Assembly (NCBI RefSeq): GCF_006088715.1
Contig: NZ_CP030771.1
Coordinates: 2,356,001 to 2,420,000, forward strand
Reading direction: 5' to 3'
Source: Streptomyces sp. YIM 121038
Lineage (GTDB): Bacteria; Actinomycetota; Actinomycetes; Streptomycetales; Streptomycetaceae
Length of the DNA: 64,000 nt
The translations under genes were made by a program, and so were the position numbers. Below the pieces are notes generated by a model that did not search any database, was not told the DNA's origin, and saw only the letters and a list, made by a program, of their open reading frames with translations. Positions 8,038 through 18,253 of the stretch are shown piece after piece; within the stretch, counting starts at the first letter, position 1; every line of letters starts with the position of its first letter.

Positions 8038-9729
8038 ATGGGGACGCAGACGGTGGGGGCGGCGGCGGAGCGCCCGGCGCGGCGGCGGACGCGGGGCGCG
8101 ATCCTCGTCGACTGGCTGACCACCACCGACCACAAGAAGATCGGCCACCTCTATCTGATCACGTCGTTCGTCTTCTTCCTGATCGCCGGCGTGATGGCGC
8201 TCCTGATGCGGGCCGAGCTCGCCCGCCCCGGGCTCCAGATGCTGACCAACGAGGAGTTCAACCAGCTCTTCACGATGCACGGCACGATCATGCTGCTGCT
8301 GTTCGCGACGCCGACGTTCGCGGGCTTCGCCAACGAGATCATGCCGCTGCAGATCGGCTCGCCCGACGTGGCGTTCCCGCGGCTCAACATGCTCTCGTAC
8401 TGGCTGTTCCTCTTCGGCGGTCTGATGGTGCTCGGCTCGCTGCTCGTGCCGAGCGGCCCGGCGGCCTTCGGCTGGTTCGCGTACGCGCCGCTCAACAGCC
8501 TGGAGCGGTCGCCCGGCATCGGGGCCGACCTGTGGATCATGGGGCTCGCGCTCTCCGGGTTCGGCACGATCCTCGGCTCGGTGAACTTCCTGACCACCAT
8601 CATCGGGATGCGCGCGCCGGGGATGACGATGTTCCGGCTGCCCGTCTTCACCTGGAACGTGCTGTTCACCTCGGTCCTGGTGCTGATCGCGTTCCCCGTG
8701 CTCGCGGCCGCCCTGCTCGTCCTGGAGGCGGACCGGCGCTTCCACTCCGTGGTCTTCGACGCCCAGTTCGGCGGTGCGCTGCTGTGGCAGCACCTCTTCT
8801 GGTTCTTCGGGCATCCGGAGGTCTACATCATCGCGCTGCCGTTCTTCGGCATCATCACGGAGATCATCCCGGTGTTCAGCCGGAAGCCGATCTTCGGCTA
8901 TCTGCCGCTGGTCGGCGCGACGATGGCGATCACCGGTCTGTCGGTGGTCGTGTGGGCGCACCACATGTTCGCGACGGGCGCGGTGCTGCTGCCGTTCTTC
9001 TCGTTCGTGTCGTTCCTGATCGCGGTGCCCACCGGGGTGAAGTTCTTCAACTGGACCGGCACGATGCTCAAGGGCTCGCTGTCCTTCGAGACGCCGATGC
9101 TGTGGGCGGTCGGCTTCCTGGTGTCGTTCCTGTTCGGCGGGCTCACGGGCGTGCTGCTCGCCTCCCCGCCGATCGACTTCCACGTCACCGACTCGTACTT
9201 CGTCGTGGCGCACTTCCACTACGTGGTGTTCGGCACGGTCGTCTTCGCGACCTTCGGCGGCTTCTACTTCTGGTGGCCGAAGTTCACCGGCAAGATGCTC
9301 GACGAGCGCCTCGGCAAGATCCACTTCTGGGCGCTGTTCGTGGGCTTCCACACCACGTTCCTGGTCCAGCACTGGCTGGGCGCAGAAGGCATGCCCCGGC
9401 GGTACGCCGACTATCTGGACGCGGACGGCTTCACGGTGCTCAACACCCTCTCGACCATCGGCGCCTTCCTGCTCGGCATCTCCACGCTGCCGTTCCTCTA
9501 CAACCTCTGGAAGACGGCCAAGTACGGCGAGAAGGTGGACGTCGACGACCCCTGGGGGTTCGGCCGCTCCCTGGAGTGGGCGACGTCCTGTCCGCCGCCC
9601 CGGCACAACTTCGTCACGCTCCCCCGGATCCGCTCCGAGTCCCCGGCGTTCGATCTGCACCATCCGGAGTACGCGGCGTTCCGGGCGCCGGACGACCAGG
9701 TGCGCCACCCCGGTCCAGGGCCCGGCTGA
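8038..9729 (+). CDS. ctaD: Cytochrome c oxidase subunit I (orphan ctaD paralogue)
   Basis: Heme-copper oxidase subunit I of 563 aa, aa3 type, which reduces O2 to water in the membrane. Heme and copper ligands are in place: H81 (TMHGTIML), H259 with the Tyr cross-link partner Y263 ([10 protein letters not shown]), H308/H309 (VWAHHMF), and H392/H394 (AHFHYVVFG). About 12 helices are present. The start at 8038 follows GAAGGGG; the upstream frame is open but unlike the family. No other oxidase subunit gene is nearby, so this is a stand-alone copy, probably in addition to the ctaC-ctaD-qcr cluster elsewhere. Its 3' end overlaps the WYL regulator by 116 bp on the other strand. Confidence 0.9.
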   Translation: MGTQTVGAAAERPARRRTRGAILVDWLTTTDHKKIGHLYLITSFVFFLIAGVMALLMRAELARPGLQMLTNEEFNQLFTMHGTIMLLLFATPTFAGFANEIMPLQIGSPDVAFPRLNMLSYWLFLFGGLMVLGSLLVPSGPAAFGWFAYAPLNSLERSPGIGADLWIMGLALSGFGTILGSVNFLTTIIGMRAPGMTMFRLPVFTWNVLFTSVLVLIAFPVLAAALLVLEADRRFHSVVFDAQFGGALLWQHLFWFFGHPEVYIIALPFFGIITEIIPVFSRKPIFGYLPLVGATMAITGLSVVVWAHHMFATGAVLLPFFSFVSFLIAVPTGVKFFNWTGTMLKGSLSFETPMLWAVGFLVSFLFGGLTGVLLASPPIDFHVTDSYFVVAHFHYVVFGTVVFATFGGFYFWWPKFTGKMLDERLGKIHFWALFVGFHTTFLVQHWLGAEGMPRRYADYLDADGFTVLNTLSTIGAFLLGISTLPFLYNLWKTAKYGEKVDVDDPWGFGRSLEWATSCPPPRHNFVTLPRIRSESPAFDLHHPEYAAFRAPDDQVRHPGPGPG

Positions 9730-10669
9730 GCACGTCCCTGAGGGAGCGGATCCGGTCGAGCACCGCCACGGGCTCGACCACCTCGAACTCGAAGCCCAGG
9801 AACAGCACGTGGAAGACCAGGAACTCCAGGCTGGCCGCCCCCGTGCGCAGCAGACAGGTGTGCTCGGTCTCCGCCTCCAGGGTGCCGTCCAGCGGCTTCA
9901 CCCGCTGCGTGGCCTCCTCCAGGGACACGAAGAGGCGGACCGTGGACTGTTCGGCGTAGGCGCGGGTCGACACGCCCCGGGAGACGTAGGCGGCGAGGTC
10001 GTCGGCGGGCGGGGTGCGGGGCGCGCAGCGCGGGCCGTGCGGCGGCCGGGGCGTGATCCGGTCCGCGCGGAACGTGCGCCAGTCCTGCCGGTCCAGGTCC
10101 CAGGCGACGAGGTACCAGCGGCGCTCGGTGCACACCAGGCGGTGCGGCTCGACGGTGCGGCGGCTCGAACCGCCGCCGTGGTCGAGGTAGTCGAAGCGCA
10201 GGCGTTCGGAGTCCCGGCAGACGGCGGCGAGGTCGGTGAGCACGGCGGCGTCGACGGCCTGCTGCCGGGGCGCGTGCAGCATCGGCACCGTGAAGGCGTT
10301 CAGGGCGCCGACCCGGCTCCGCAGCCTGCCGGGCAGGACCTGTTCGAGCTTGCCGAGGGCCCGTACCGAGCTCTCGCCGATGCCCTCGATGCCCTGGCCC
10401 GCGGCGGTGCGCAGGCCCACGGCGACCGCGACCGCCTCGTCGTCGTCGAGCAGCAGCGGGGGCAGCTGGGCGCCCGCGCCCAGCTGGTAGCCGCCGCCGG
10501 TGCCGGGGCTCGCGTTGACGGGGTAGCCGAGCTCGCGCAGCCGGTCCACGTCCCTGCGGATCGTGCGCGCGGTCACGCCGAGGCGCTCGGCGAGGTCCGC
10601 GCCCGACCATTCCCGGTGGGCCTGCAACAGCGAGAGCAGGCGGAGCAGTCGTGCGGAGGTCTCCAACAT
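9614..10669 (-). CDS. WYL-domain transcriptional regulator
   Basis: Regulator of 351 aa in the YafY/DeoR-like WYL family. An N-terminal winged helix ([20 protein letters not shown], then [17 protein letters not shown]) binds DNA. The WYL domain follows at about 140-230, with [21 protein letters not shown] and [19 protein letters not shown], and a WCX-like C-terminus comes after it. WYL proteins sense ligands, sometimes nucleic acids; the target here is unknown. The last roughly 38 codons overlap the convergent oxidase gene, and the tail (Gly/Pro/Arg-rich) is probably disordered. Confidence 0.85.
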   Translation of the reverse strand: MLETSARLLRLLSLLQAHREWSGADLAERLGVTARTIRRDVDRLRELGYPVNASPGTGGGYQLGAGAQLPPLLLDDDEAVAVAVGLRTAAGQGIEGIGESSVRALGKLEQVLPGRLRSRVGALNAFTVPMLHAPRQQAVDAAVLTDLAAVCRDSERLRFDYLDHGGGSSRRTVEPHRLVCTERRWYLVAWDLDRQDWRTFRADRITPRPPHGPRCAPRTPPADDLAAYVSRGVSTRAYAEQSTVRLFVSLEEATQRVKPLDGTLEAETEHTCLLRTGAASLEFLVFHVLFLGFEFEVVEPVAVLDRIRSLRDVLSRALDRGGAPGRPAPGTPRTPDGADRTPGTRSGSGGA

Positions 10670-10743
10670 GCGGCCGATTCTGCCGCCTCTCGCGGACAGC
10701 TACGGTCCGCGATGGCGGAGCCCTCCTCCCGGCGCGCGTTCCC

Positions 10744-11604
10744 TCAGTCGCCGACGGCCGCCCGTACGCGCACCGCCAGGTCGTTGTCGTTGGTGTAGTA
10801 CGGGCCGGCCTCGACCGGCCCGTCCGGGCCTTCGAGGGCCGTCACCGGGTAGGTGAAGATCGGCTTCTTGTCCGCCACGTCGTCGAGCAGCCGGGCCAGG
10901 CGCACCCGCGGCCCCTCGTCGCCCCCGGGCAGCAGCCACAGGTCCCAGGGCCCGCGCCCGGCGGCGAGGTCCTCGTACCGCAGCGTGACGTCGAACTCCG
11001 GCCCCTGTGCCGTGACATCGGCGCGCACGACCCGCTCGGGCTCCTTGCGGAACACCGCCTCGACCCGTGCCCGCGCGGCGAGGTCCGTGCCGTACACGCG
11101 GCCGCGCGCCGTGAACCCGGCGTCGGTGATGCGCAGCTCACCGGCCTCCGCGTGCGGGGCCCGCACCCAGGCGCGCACCGAGAGGTTGCCCTGCTTGGTG
11201 GCGTACGGGATGCGCACCGAGACGTGGCCCCGGCTGCCGCTGGGCGCGCGGTCGACGAGCGAGCGCAGGTCGTTGACCCCGGGCATGAGGCGGCGCGGCT
11301 CCCCGCCGTCCACCAGGGCGTACGCGTTCCAGCGGCCCTCGGCGAGCTCGACGCTGCTGGGCAGCGCGGCGCGCAGCCGCCCGTCGCCCGCGGGGGTGAG
11401 CGGCAGCCGCACCTCGGCGACGGGGTCGGAGTCCCTGCGGCGCAGCAGCAGATGCGCGGTGCCCGCCTCGCCGGGGTCGGTGACGTCGAAGGTCAGACCG
11501 CCCGCGGAGTCGGCGATGCAGTCCGCCCGGGGCGGGGGCGGCTGCCCGGCCCCTCTCGCGTCGTCACTGGATCCGATGGTGTCCTGGGTGGACACGGCCG
11601 TCAT
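10744..11604 (-). CDS. Conserved protein of unknown function coupled to a GT4 gene
   Basis: Protein of 286 aa that I cannot assign to a named family. It looks mostly beta-stranded with two similar halves: the pattern of Leu/Val strands ending RWNAYALVDGG near residue 100 recurs as PWDLWLLPGGDEG near 230. No signal peptide or membrane helix is visible. It follows the glycosyltransferase with a 4-nt ATGA overlap, so the two are translated together and probably act on the same cell-surface polymer. Related Streptomyces proteins are, as I recall, loosely labelled transferase, which the sequence does not support on its own. Confidence 0.6.
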   Translation of the reverse strand: MTAVSTQDTIGSSDDARGAGQPPPPRADCIADSAGGLTFDVTDPGEAGTAHLLLRRRDSDPVAEVRLPLTPAGDGRLRAALPSSVELAEGRWNAYALVDGGEPRRLMPGVNDLRSLVDRAPSGSRGHVSVRIPYATKQGNLSVRAWVRAPHAEAGELRITDAGFTARGRVYGTDLAARARVEAVFRKEPERVVRADVTAQGPEFDVTLRYEDLAAGRGPWDLWLLPGGDEGPRVRLARLLDDVADKKPIFTYPVTALEGPDGPVEAGPYYTNDNDLAVRVRAAVGD

Positions 11605-12866
11605 GCCAAGCGCCCCTTCGTCGGTGCGGTTCTTCCGGCGTCCCGAACGGCGTACGCGCCGCCGAGCAGCGCTCCCCTGGCGCGGTGCATCGTGCCGCGC
11701 ACCCGGCCGCCCAGCGAGCCGCCGCGCTGGAGCATGCCGTGGAACATCACCTCGTAGCGCTCGGCGATGCGGGCCGGGTCGAAGCGTTCGGAGTCCTCAA
11801 GGGCGGCGTACGCCATCCGCTGGCGCAGTGCGTCGTCGTTGATGAGTTCGAGCAGGCCGTCGGCCATGGCGTCGGCGTTGCCGACCTCGACGAGACGGCC
11901 GTCGACGCCGTTCTCGATGATCTCGCCGGGGCCGTGCGGGCAGTCGGTGGAGACGACCGGGAGGCCGCAGCGCATGGCCTCGACGATGGTCATGCCGAAG
12001 GACTCCAGGCTGGAGCTGACGGCCGCGATGGAGCCCTTGGCCCACTCGGGCTCGATGGGGTGGGCGGGGCCCATGAGGAAGACGTGGTTGTACAGGCCGA
12101 GGTCGTCGATCAGCCGGCGCAGCTTCTCCTTCTGGCGGCCGCCGCCGTAGATCCGCAGGCGCCAGTCGGGGCGCTCCCTGCGCACCTTGTCGAAGGCGCG
12201 GATCAGCAGGTCGTACCGCTTGACGGGGGCGAGCCGCCCGGCGGCGACGACCCACTTGTGGGAGCCGTCGGCGGGCTCGATGCCGGGCGCGGGCACCGGG
12301 TTCGGCACGGCCTGGACGTGCACGCCGGGCAGCCGCATCCGCTTGCGGTAGTCCCGTGCGTCGGCCTCGGTCGTGGTGGTGAGGACGTCGAGGCGGGGGT
12401 AGACGCTGCGCAGCTGGAGGCGCAGTTCGTCGGAGTGGCTGTCGAGCGTGAGGTGCTCCTGGCCGACGCGCAGCACGCCGCGCCGGGTCTGCCGGGCGAC
12501 GTGCACGTTCAGGCCGGGCCTGGTGCCGATGACGACGTCGGACCGCAGGGACTTCAGGTGGGCCTCGATGCGCTCGTCGGTGAGGGCGCTGTACTGCGCG
12601 TAGCGGCCCTCGGCGCTCGGGAAGACGCGGGCCGGGGTGGTGTGGGCCGCGCTGTCGCCCTCGTATCCGGGGCTGTCCTTCCTGATGTCCACGAGGTGGC
12701 TGAGCCGGATCCGCGGGTCCGGCGCGAAGACCGGCTCGTCGCGGTGGCGCAGCACCGAGACGATCTCCACGTCGTGCTGCTCCGCGAGGGTGTTCGCCAG
12801 GTTGTACGTGGTCCGGATCGTCCCTCCGATCCCGTACGCGTTGTGAATCAGGAAAGAGATATGCAT
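11601..12866 (-). CDS. Family 4 glycosyltransferase
   Basis: GT4-type retaining glycosyltransferase of 421 aa with a GT-B fold. The N-terminal domain starts MHISFLIHNAYGIGGTIRTT with the Gly-rich acceptor loop. The C-terminal donor domain has VVAAGRLAPVKRYDLLIRAF, the phosphate-binding EX7E region SSSLESFGMTIVEAMRCGLP, and CPHGPGEIIENG. Sugar donor and acceptor are unknown; a cell-wall polymer or teichoic-type glycan is possible. It heads a two-gene unit with the unknown protein downstream (ATGA overlap). Confidence 0.85.
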   Translation of the reverse strand: MHISFLIHNAYGIGGTIRTTYNLANTLAEQHDVEIVSVLRHRDEPVFAPDPRIRLSHLVDIRKDSPGYEGDSAAHTTPARVFPSAEGRYAQYSALTDERIEAHLKSLRSDVVIGTRPGLNVHVARQTRRGVLRVGQEHLTLDSHSDELRLQLRSVYPRLDVLTTTTEADARDYRKRMRLPGVHVQAVPNPVPAPGIEPADGSHKWVVAAGRLAPVKRYDLLIRAFDKVRRERPDWRLRIYGGGRQKEKLRRLIDDLGLYNHVFLMGPAHPIEPEWAKGSIAAVSSSLESFGMTIVEAMRCGLPVVSTDCPHGPGEIIENGVDGRLVEVGNADAMADGLLELINDDALRQRMAYAALEDSERFDPARIAERYEVMFHGMLQRGGSLGGRVRGTMHRARGALLGGAYAVRDAGRTAPTKGRLA

Positions 12867-13028
12867 ACGTACCCGTATTCCGCGTTTACCCGCGGACAGC
12901 CGTCTCGTCCGCCTACCGAGGGGTTAGACGGGAATCTCAGGCCAAGGGTTGGGTCGAGATCCCGCCTTGTTCTTGAACGGATGCGCGATCGCAATGCGGA
13001 ACAGGGAACTCCATGAGTGGTACACCGG

Positions 13029-14339
13029 TCATGGCTGGTAGGAGAGCTGCGGTACCTCGAAGCAGTTGGCGTTCATGTCGCCTTGTGTGACCCAGCCCTC
13101 ATCGTCCTTCCAGCGGGCCACGGACACACACGTCCGGCGCGTCCGCGGTGGCTCGGCCCGCCGCTCGTACGTCACCGGCAGCAGCAGGCCGTCGGCGTCG
13201 TACGGCTTGCCCCGGCTCATGAAGCGGTCCAGGCAGGCGCGGGTGACGTCCCCGCCCGAGGCCGTGCAGGAGCGGGCGGCGGCCGTGAACCACAGGCCGG
13301 CGGCCCAGCCCTCCAGCTGCCACTGGGAGAGCGAGTCCGCCCCCTTGCCCGCCTTCTTCATGCCGGCGCGGAACTCCCGCACGGCCGGGTGGCCGGTGTC
13401 CTCGTAGTTGCGGCTGGAACCGGTGGCCCACAGGGCGTTGCGGCAGCGCGGCGCGTCCTTGTAGTCGTCGGCGACGGAGGCTGACCAGTTCTGTACGTTC
13501 GTGACCTTCGCGGTGACCTTCGCGCCCACGTCGTCCATGGCCTCGCACAGGCGCGCGTTGCCGTGCGTGTCCATCGCGTCGAAGACCAGGTCGGCGCCCT
13601 GGTCCTTGAGGTCGGCCGCGGCGGCGCGGAAGTTCGGCAGCGCGAAGTCGACCTGCTCGGTGACGACCTCGTAGCCCTCGGCCTCCAGGCCGCGCTTCAC
13701 CAGGCGCGCGTACGCCGCCGACGCGGCCTGGTTGTAGGAGACCACCGCGGCCGTGCGGGCGCCCTGCTCGCGCTTGAAGTAGCGGTAGACCTCGGTGCCG
13801 CCGTACAGCTCGCCGCCCCAGCCCGGCTCGCCCGCGCGCGGCGCGAGGCTGCCGTAGATCCCGTACAGGTGCGGATAGGTGTCGTACGCCGGGCCGATCG
13901 GCTGCCCGCCGATGTCGGGCACGCCCGCCTCGGAGACCCGGGGCGCGCCCGCGTAGTCCAGGACGGTGGTGGCCACCAGGGCGACGACCTTCTGCTCGTC
14001 GAGCAGCTTGTGCACGCACTCGTTGTTGCCGACGCCGCTGCCGCCGTCGTCGCAGGTGCGCACCTCGACCTCGCGTCCGGCGATCCCGCCGCGGTCGTTG
14101 AGCCGCTCGAAGTAGGCCTTGGCGCCGTCGCGCGGCCCGGTGAAGGCGGAGCCGCCGACGGGGCTGGTGGCGCTGGTGATGACGCCGACCCGCAGGGGCG
14201 GGCCGCCGCGGGGCGGCACCGCCCCTCCCGACGGCGCGCGCCGCTCGAAGTCGCTCTCCGGCAGCCGGCTGCCGCAGGCCGCGCTCCCCAGGAGCGCCGC
14301 CACGGCGAGCGCGGCCACGAGGGTCCGTCGGCGGCCCAA
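13029..14339 (-). CDS. Lipoprotein substrate-binding protein, branched-chain amino-acid ABC type
   Basis: Periplasmic-binding-fold type I protein of 436 aa. A signal peptide ends in a lipobox LGSAAC with Cys22, so it is a membrane-anchored lipoprotein. The ligand domain begins LRVGVITSATSPVGGSAFTG, typical of the LivJ/amide-binding family, and includes ARTAAVVSYNQAASAAYARL. The start is TTG at 14339, 3 nt after the stop of the upstream lipoprotein gene, so the two form one unit. The permease/ATPase genes lie divergently about 1.2 kb away and are the likely partners. The ligand is unknown. Confidence 0.8.
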   Translation of the reverse strand: MGRRRTLVAALAVAALLGSAACGSRLPESDFERRAPSGGAVPPRGGPPLRVGVITSATSPVGGSAFTGPRDGAKAYFERLNDRGGIAGREVEVRTCDDGGSGVGNNECVHKLLDEQKVVALVATTVLDYAGAPRVSEAGVPDIGGQPIGPAYDTYPHLYGIYGSLAPRAGEPGWGGELYGGTEVYRYFKREQGARTAAVVSYNQAASAAYARLVKRGLEAEGYEVVTEQVDFALPNFRAAAADLKDQGADLVFDAMDTHGNARLCEAMDDVGAKVTAKVTNVQNWSASVADDYKDAPRCRNALWATGSSRNYEDTGHPAVREFRAGMKKAGKGADSLSQWQLEGWAAGLWFTAAARSCTASGGDVTRACLDRFMSRGKPYDADGLLLPVTYERRAEPPRTRRTCVSVARWKDDEGWVTQGDMNANCFEVPQLSYQP

Positions 14340-14342
14340 GTC

Positions 14343-14852
14343 TCAGCAGCCCGGACCGGGCGACTTGTTGCCGCTCAGCTGCACCAGCGCGCACAGCGTC
14401 TTGACGGACACCTTCCAGGTGCCGTCCTGGTCGACGGCGGTGCCGCTCGCGCTCGGCAGCGCGGTCGCGCCCTTCAGGGTCAGCGCGTACGTCACGTCCG
14501 CGTCCTTCGCCGACGTGAACTCGACCTTCGCGACCCGGGCCCGGACCTGCCTGCCGCGCTCGTCCCCGCTGAAGCTCTGCAGGACCTGGCGCATCTCGGC
14601 GCCGTTCTCCAGGACGGCCTCCTTGTCCTTCAGGGACACCGCCGGGTCGAAGAACTTCTGCCAGTTCGCCCGGACCTCCTTCTCGGCGGCCGCCGGGTCC
14701 GCGGGCTCGTCGGCGTCACCGGCCTTGCTGGTCGTCTCCACGGACGGCTGCGGCGGCGGGCTCCCGCCCTCGTCACCGCTGTCGTCGCCGCAGGCCGCGA
14801 CGGCCGGGACGAACAGCAGGACCGCGGCGGCCGCGAGGACCGGGCTCCGCAC
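14343..14852 (-). CDS. Small lipoprotein of unknown function
   Basis: Lipoprotein of 169 aa from a GTG. The signal peptide is RSPVLAAAAVLLFVPAVAAC with the lipid Cys at 21. An acidic/Pro linker follows, then a roughly 110-residue domain with FDPAVSLKDKEAVLENGAEM and FTSAKDADVTYALTLKG. It resembles the low-molecular-weight antigen/MTB12-like lipoprotein fold, but I am not certain. The frame stays open to 15041 (ATG at 14903 is an alternative start); the GTG was preferred because it puts the hydrophobic signal at the N-terminus. It is co-directional and nearly contiguous with the binding-protein gene. Confidence 0.65.
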   Translation of the reverse strand: MRSPVLAAAAVLLFVPAVAACGDDSGDEGGSPPPQPSVETTSKAGDADEPADPAAAEKEVRANWQKFFDPAVSLKDKEAVLENGAEMRQVLQSFSGDERGRQVRARVAKVEFTSAKDADVTYALTLKGATALPSASGTAVDQDGTWKVSVKTLCALVQLSGNKSPGPGC

Positions 14853-15028
14853 CCGCCCCCGTCGTGGGTCGCTCCCCCGCCTTGGTCCTGTCCAGAGCAC
14901 CATCTGGCTCACCACCGGATGTCGGACCGGACGAAGGGCGCCCGGTGCTTTCAGGGTCGGCTTCCAGAAGGCATAGTGCAATCCATTGGCTTCCATGAAC
15001 AGACCCACCAGGCACCCGGGGGGCCTCG

Positions 15029-15577
15029 ATGCGGGCGGCAAGGACGGACGGGACCACTCCCGCGGCGGCGCGGGCCGCGTCCCGCGCGGCCCGGCTGCGG
15101 GCGGTCCACCCCATGCTGTGGGCGGCCTTCGCCGCGCTCGCGACCGGCGCGGTCCTGTGCGTCATCGGCTGGTACGGGATCTCCGGAGAGCGCTTCGCCG
15201 AGCGGCAGTTGCCCTACCTCGCGTCCTGCACGGTGCCGGGCGCCGCGCTGATCGTCGCGGGCGCGGTGCTCCTCGCGCACGGCCGGGGCGCGCTCGCCGC
15301 GGCCCGGGTCGAGGAGCTGTACGGCCTGCTCGTGGCCGTCGATGACCAGGCCCCCGCGGCCGCGGGGGCCGAACGGGCGAAGGCCCCGGTGGCGACGAGC
15401 GACGCGCTGCGCGCCGTGCCCGACGGCACGCTGTGGCACCGCGCGGACTGCCCGCTGGTCGCGGGCAGGCCGGAGGCCGTCGCCGTCGACGCCGCGGCCC
15501 CGGCGGCGGGCGGCCTGACCCCGTGCCCGATCTGCGCACCGCCGGGGCCACGGCCGCAAGAGTCGCCGGAGGGCTGA
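15029..15577 (+). CDS. Two-helix membrane protein with Cys/His C-terminus
   Basis: Protein of 182 aa with an Ala/Arg-rich N-terminus, two hydrophobic helices (about 28-49 and 64-83) and a soluble tail. The tail carries TLWHRADCPLVAGR and then LTPCPICAP, a Cys/His pattern that could bind a metal and resembles small zinc-ribbon-like tails of other actinobacterial membrane proteins. I do not recognise a named family. It ends 4 nt before the fused ABC permease gene, so it belongs to that operon and may assist the transporter. Confidence 0.65.
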   Translation: MRAARTDGTTPAAARAASRAARLRAVHPMLWAAFAALATGAVLCVIGWYGISGERFAERQLPYLASCTVPGAALIVAGAVLLAHGRGALAAARVEELYGLLVAVDDQAPAAAGAERAKAPVATSDALRAVPDGTLWHRADCPLVAGRPEAVAVDAAAPAAGGLTPCPICAPPGPRPQESPEG

Positions 15578-15581
15578 GCCG

Positions 15582-18253
15582 GTGGCCTCCCTGAGCTACG
15601 ACCTGACCCTGGCCGGGCTCTCCGTCGGCAGCGCGGCGGCCCTCACCGGCATAGGCCTCGTCGTCACCCACCGCGCGACCGGCGTGCTCAACTTCGCGCA
15701 CGGCGCGATCGCGATGGTCTGCGCCTATCTGCTGCGCCAGCTCACCGTCGACTGGGGCTGGCCGCTGCCGCTCGCCGCGGCGGTGACGCTCCTGGTGGTG
15801 GCCCCCGCCATCGGCCTGGTCCTCGAACGCGCCGTCTTCCGCCCGCTCGCCGTCCTGGGCGGCGACCCGGCGCAGACCCTGGTGGCCTCGATCGGCGTCT
15901 TCGTCCTGCTCGTCGGCGCGGCGGCGCTGATCTGGGGGCAGGGCGCGCGGGCGGACGCGCCGACGCTCGTCTCGGCCGACCCCTGGGGCCAGCTCGCGGT
16001 CGCCGTGGCGCTGGCGCTCGCCGTGGGGGCCCTCACCCGCTTCACCCGCTTCGGCGGGGAGCTGCGCGCGGTGGTCGACGACCGCCGCCTCGCGGTGCTC
16101 GCCGGGATCGACGCGGACCGGGTGGCCGCGGCGGGCTGGGCCTTCGGCTCCTTCACGGCGGGCCTGACCGGCGTGCTCCTCGCCCCCTACGTCCGCCTCG
16201 ACCCGTACGGCCTGCCCCTGCTCGTCATGGAGGTGATGGCCGTCGCCGTGGCGGCCCGGATGCGGAACCTGCCGGTGGCGGTCGTGGTGGCGCTCGGCAT
16301 CGGCGTCGCGCAGAGCCAGCTCACGCGCCTGCACCCGTCCGGGTGGGGCGAGCCCCTGCTCCAGGCGGTCGGCGCGAACCTCTTCGTCGTGGCCCTGCTG
16401 ATCGCCGCGCTCGTCCTGCCCGGGGTGGGCACCGGGGACGCGCTGCCCCGCACGGCCACCGCCCGCGTCCCTACCCCGCCCGGCGCCTGGATAGTGGCCG
16501 TGGTCCTCTTCCTGCTCCCGCTCGGCTTCGCCGGCTCGGACCTCACCACGTCCGTGCAGGTCCCCGCCCTCGGCGTCATCCTGCTCTCCCTCGTCGTCGT
16601 CACCGGCAGGGGCGGCCAGATCTCCCTGGGCCAGGCGGCGTACGCGGGCCTGGGCGCGCTGTTCACCGCGCTGCTCACCGGCGGCCGCTTCCCCGGCCTG
16701 CCCGAGCTGCCCGAGCTGCCCGCCCTCGCGGTCGCCGTGCTGCTCGTCGCGCCGCTCGGCCTGCTCACCGGCTGGCCCGCCATCAGCCGGCACGGCCTGG
16801 CCCTCGCCCTCGCCACCCTCGCGGTCGGCGTGGGCGTCAGCCGCTTCGTGTTCGCACAGCCGTACGCGACCTCGGGCCTCACCCTGGAGCGGCCCGCCGG
16901 CCTCAGCGGCGACCGCGCGTACTACCTGTTCGAACTGGCCCTGCTCGGCGGCGCGCTGTGGTGCGTCGCGGCGCTGCGCCGGGGCCGCGCGGGGCGGGCG
17001 CTCGCGGCGATGCGCGACCACGAGGCGGGGGCGGCGGCGGCCGGGGTCCCCGTGCGCACGCTGAAGCTCGCGGCGTTCGTGACCGGCGCGGCGCTCGCCG
17101 CCCTGGGCGGCGGGATGCTCGGGATGGGCCTGCGGGCGTTCGACCCCGGCGCGTACGACCCGGTGCGGGGGCTGCTGTGGTTCGCGGCGGTGGTCGTGCT
17201 CGGCGCGGACAGCCTGCTCGGCGCGCTGGTGGCGGCGGCGCTGCTGGTGGGGCTCGACGCGGGGGCCAGGGGCGGGGTCGCCGCGGCGGTCATCGGGGTG
17301 CTCGCGATACTGGTCGGCCGCTTTCCCGGGGGGCCGTACGAGGCGCTGCGCGCGGCTACGCGGCGGCTGCGGCGGCGGCCCCGGCTCACACCGCTGGGCG
17401 CCCGGGTGCGGGGCGCCCTCGTCCCTGCCGCCACGGGCCCTGCCCCGGCCCCGGCCCCGGCCCCGGCAAACAGTGCTGGGCACCTGGCGCTGTGCCCACC
17501 CTTCCCCAAGCTCCCGGCTCCGCTCGAGCAGGGGAGACCCCACTCGCCCTGCGGGACGATGGCCCACAGCGAGGAGCGGGACGTCCTTGCCGCTGACGGG
17601 CTGTTCCTCTCCTACGGTGGCTTCGCCGTGTTGCGCGGGGTGTCCCTCAGTGTCGTCCCCGGCCAGGTGACGGCTGTCGTGGGGCCCAACGGCGCGGGCA
17701 AGAGCAGTCTGTTCCACTGTCTGGCGGGGACGGTGCGGCCCGACCGGGGGCGGGTGGCCTTCGGGGGGCGGGACCTCACCCGGCTGCCCGCGCACGCCCG
17801 CACCCGCGCGGGCGTGGCGCGTACGTTCCAGCAGCTGGCGGTCTTCCCGACGCTGACCGTCGCGGAGAACGTGCGCGTGGGCGCCGAACAGGGCCGGGTC
17901 CGGGACCCGGCGGCGTCCGACCGGGCGCTGCGCCTGTTCGACCTCACGTCCGTGCGCGACCGCCCGGCCGCGGGCCTGCCGACGGGCACGCTGCGCCGCG
18001 TCGAGCTGGCCCGGGCGCTCGCGGGCGACCCGTACGTGCTGCTCCTGGACGAGCCCGCCGCGGGCCTCGACACCGGCGAGGTGGCCGCGCTCACCCGGGT
18101 CCTGCGCGCCCTCGCCGCCGACGGCACCGCGCTCCTGGTGGTCGAGCACGACCTGGACCTGGTCGCGGGCCTGGCCGACACGGTGCACGTGATGACGGCG
18201 GGCCGGATCGTCGCGTCGGGCCCGGCGGACGAGGTGCTCGACGGCGGGGCCCC

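Noticed and set aside
15162..18188. A 1008-codon minus-strand open frame opposite the Liv transporter
   Set aside because: Low-complexity antisense of a GC-rich gene with no recognisable domain.
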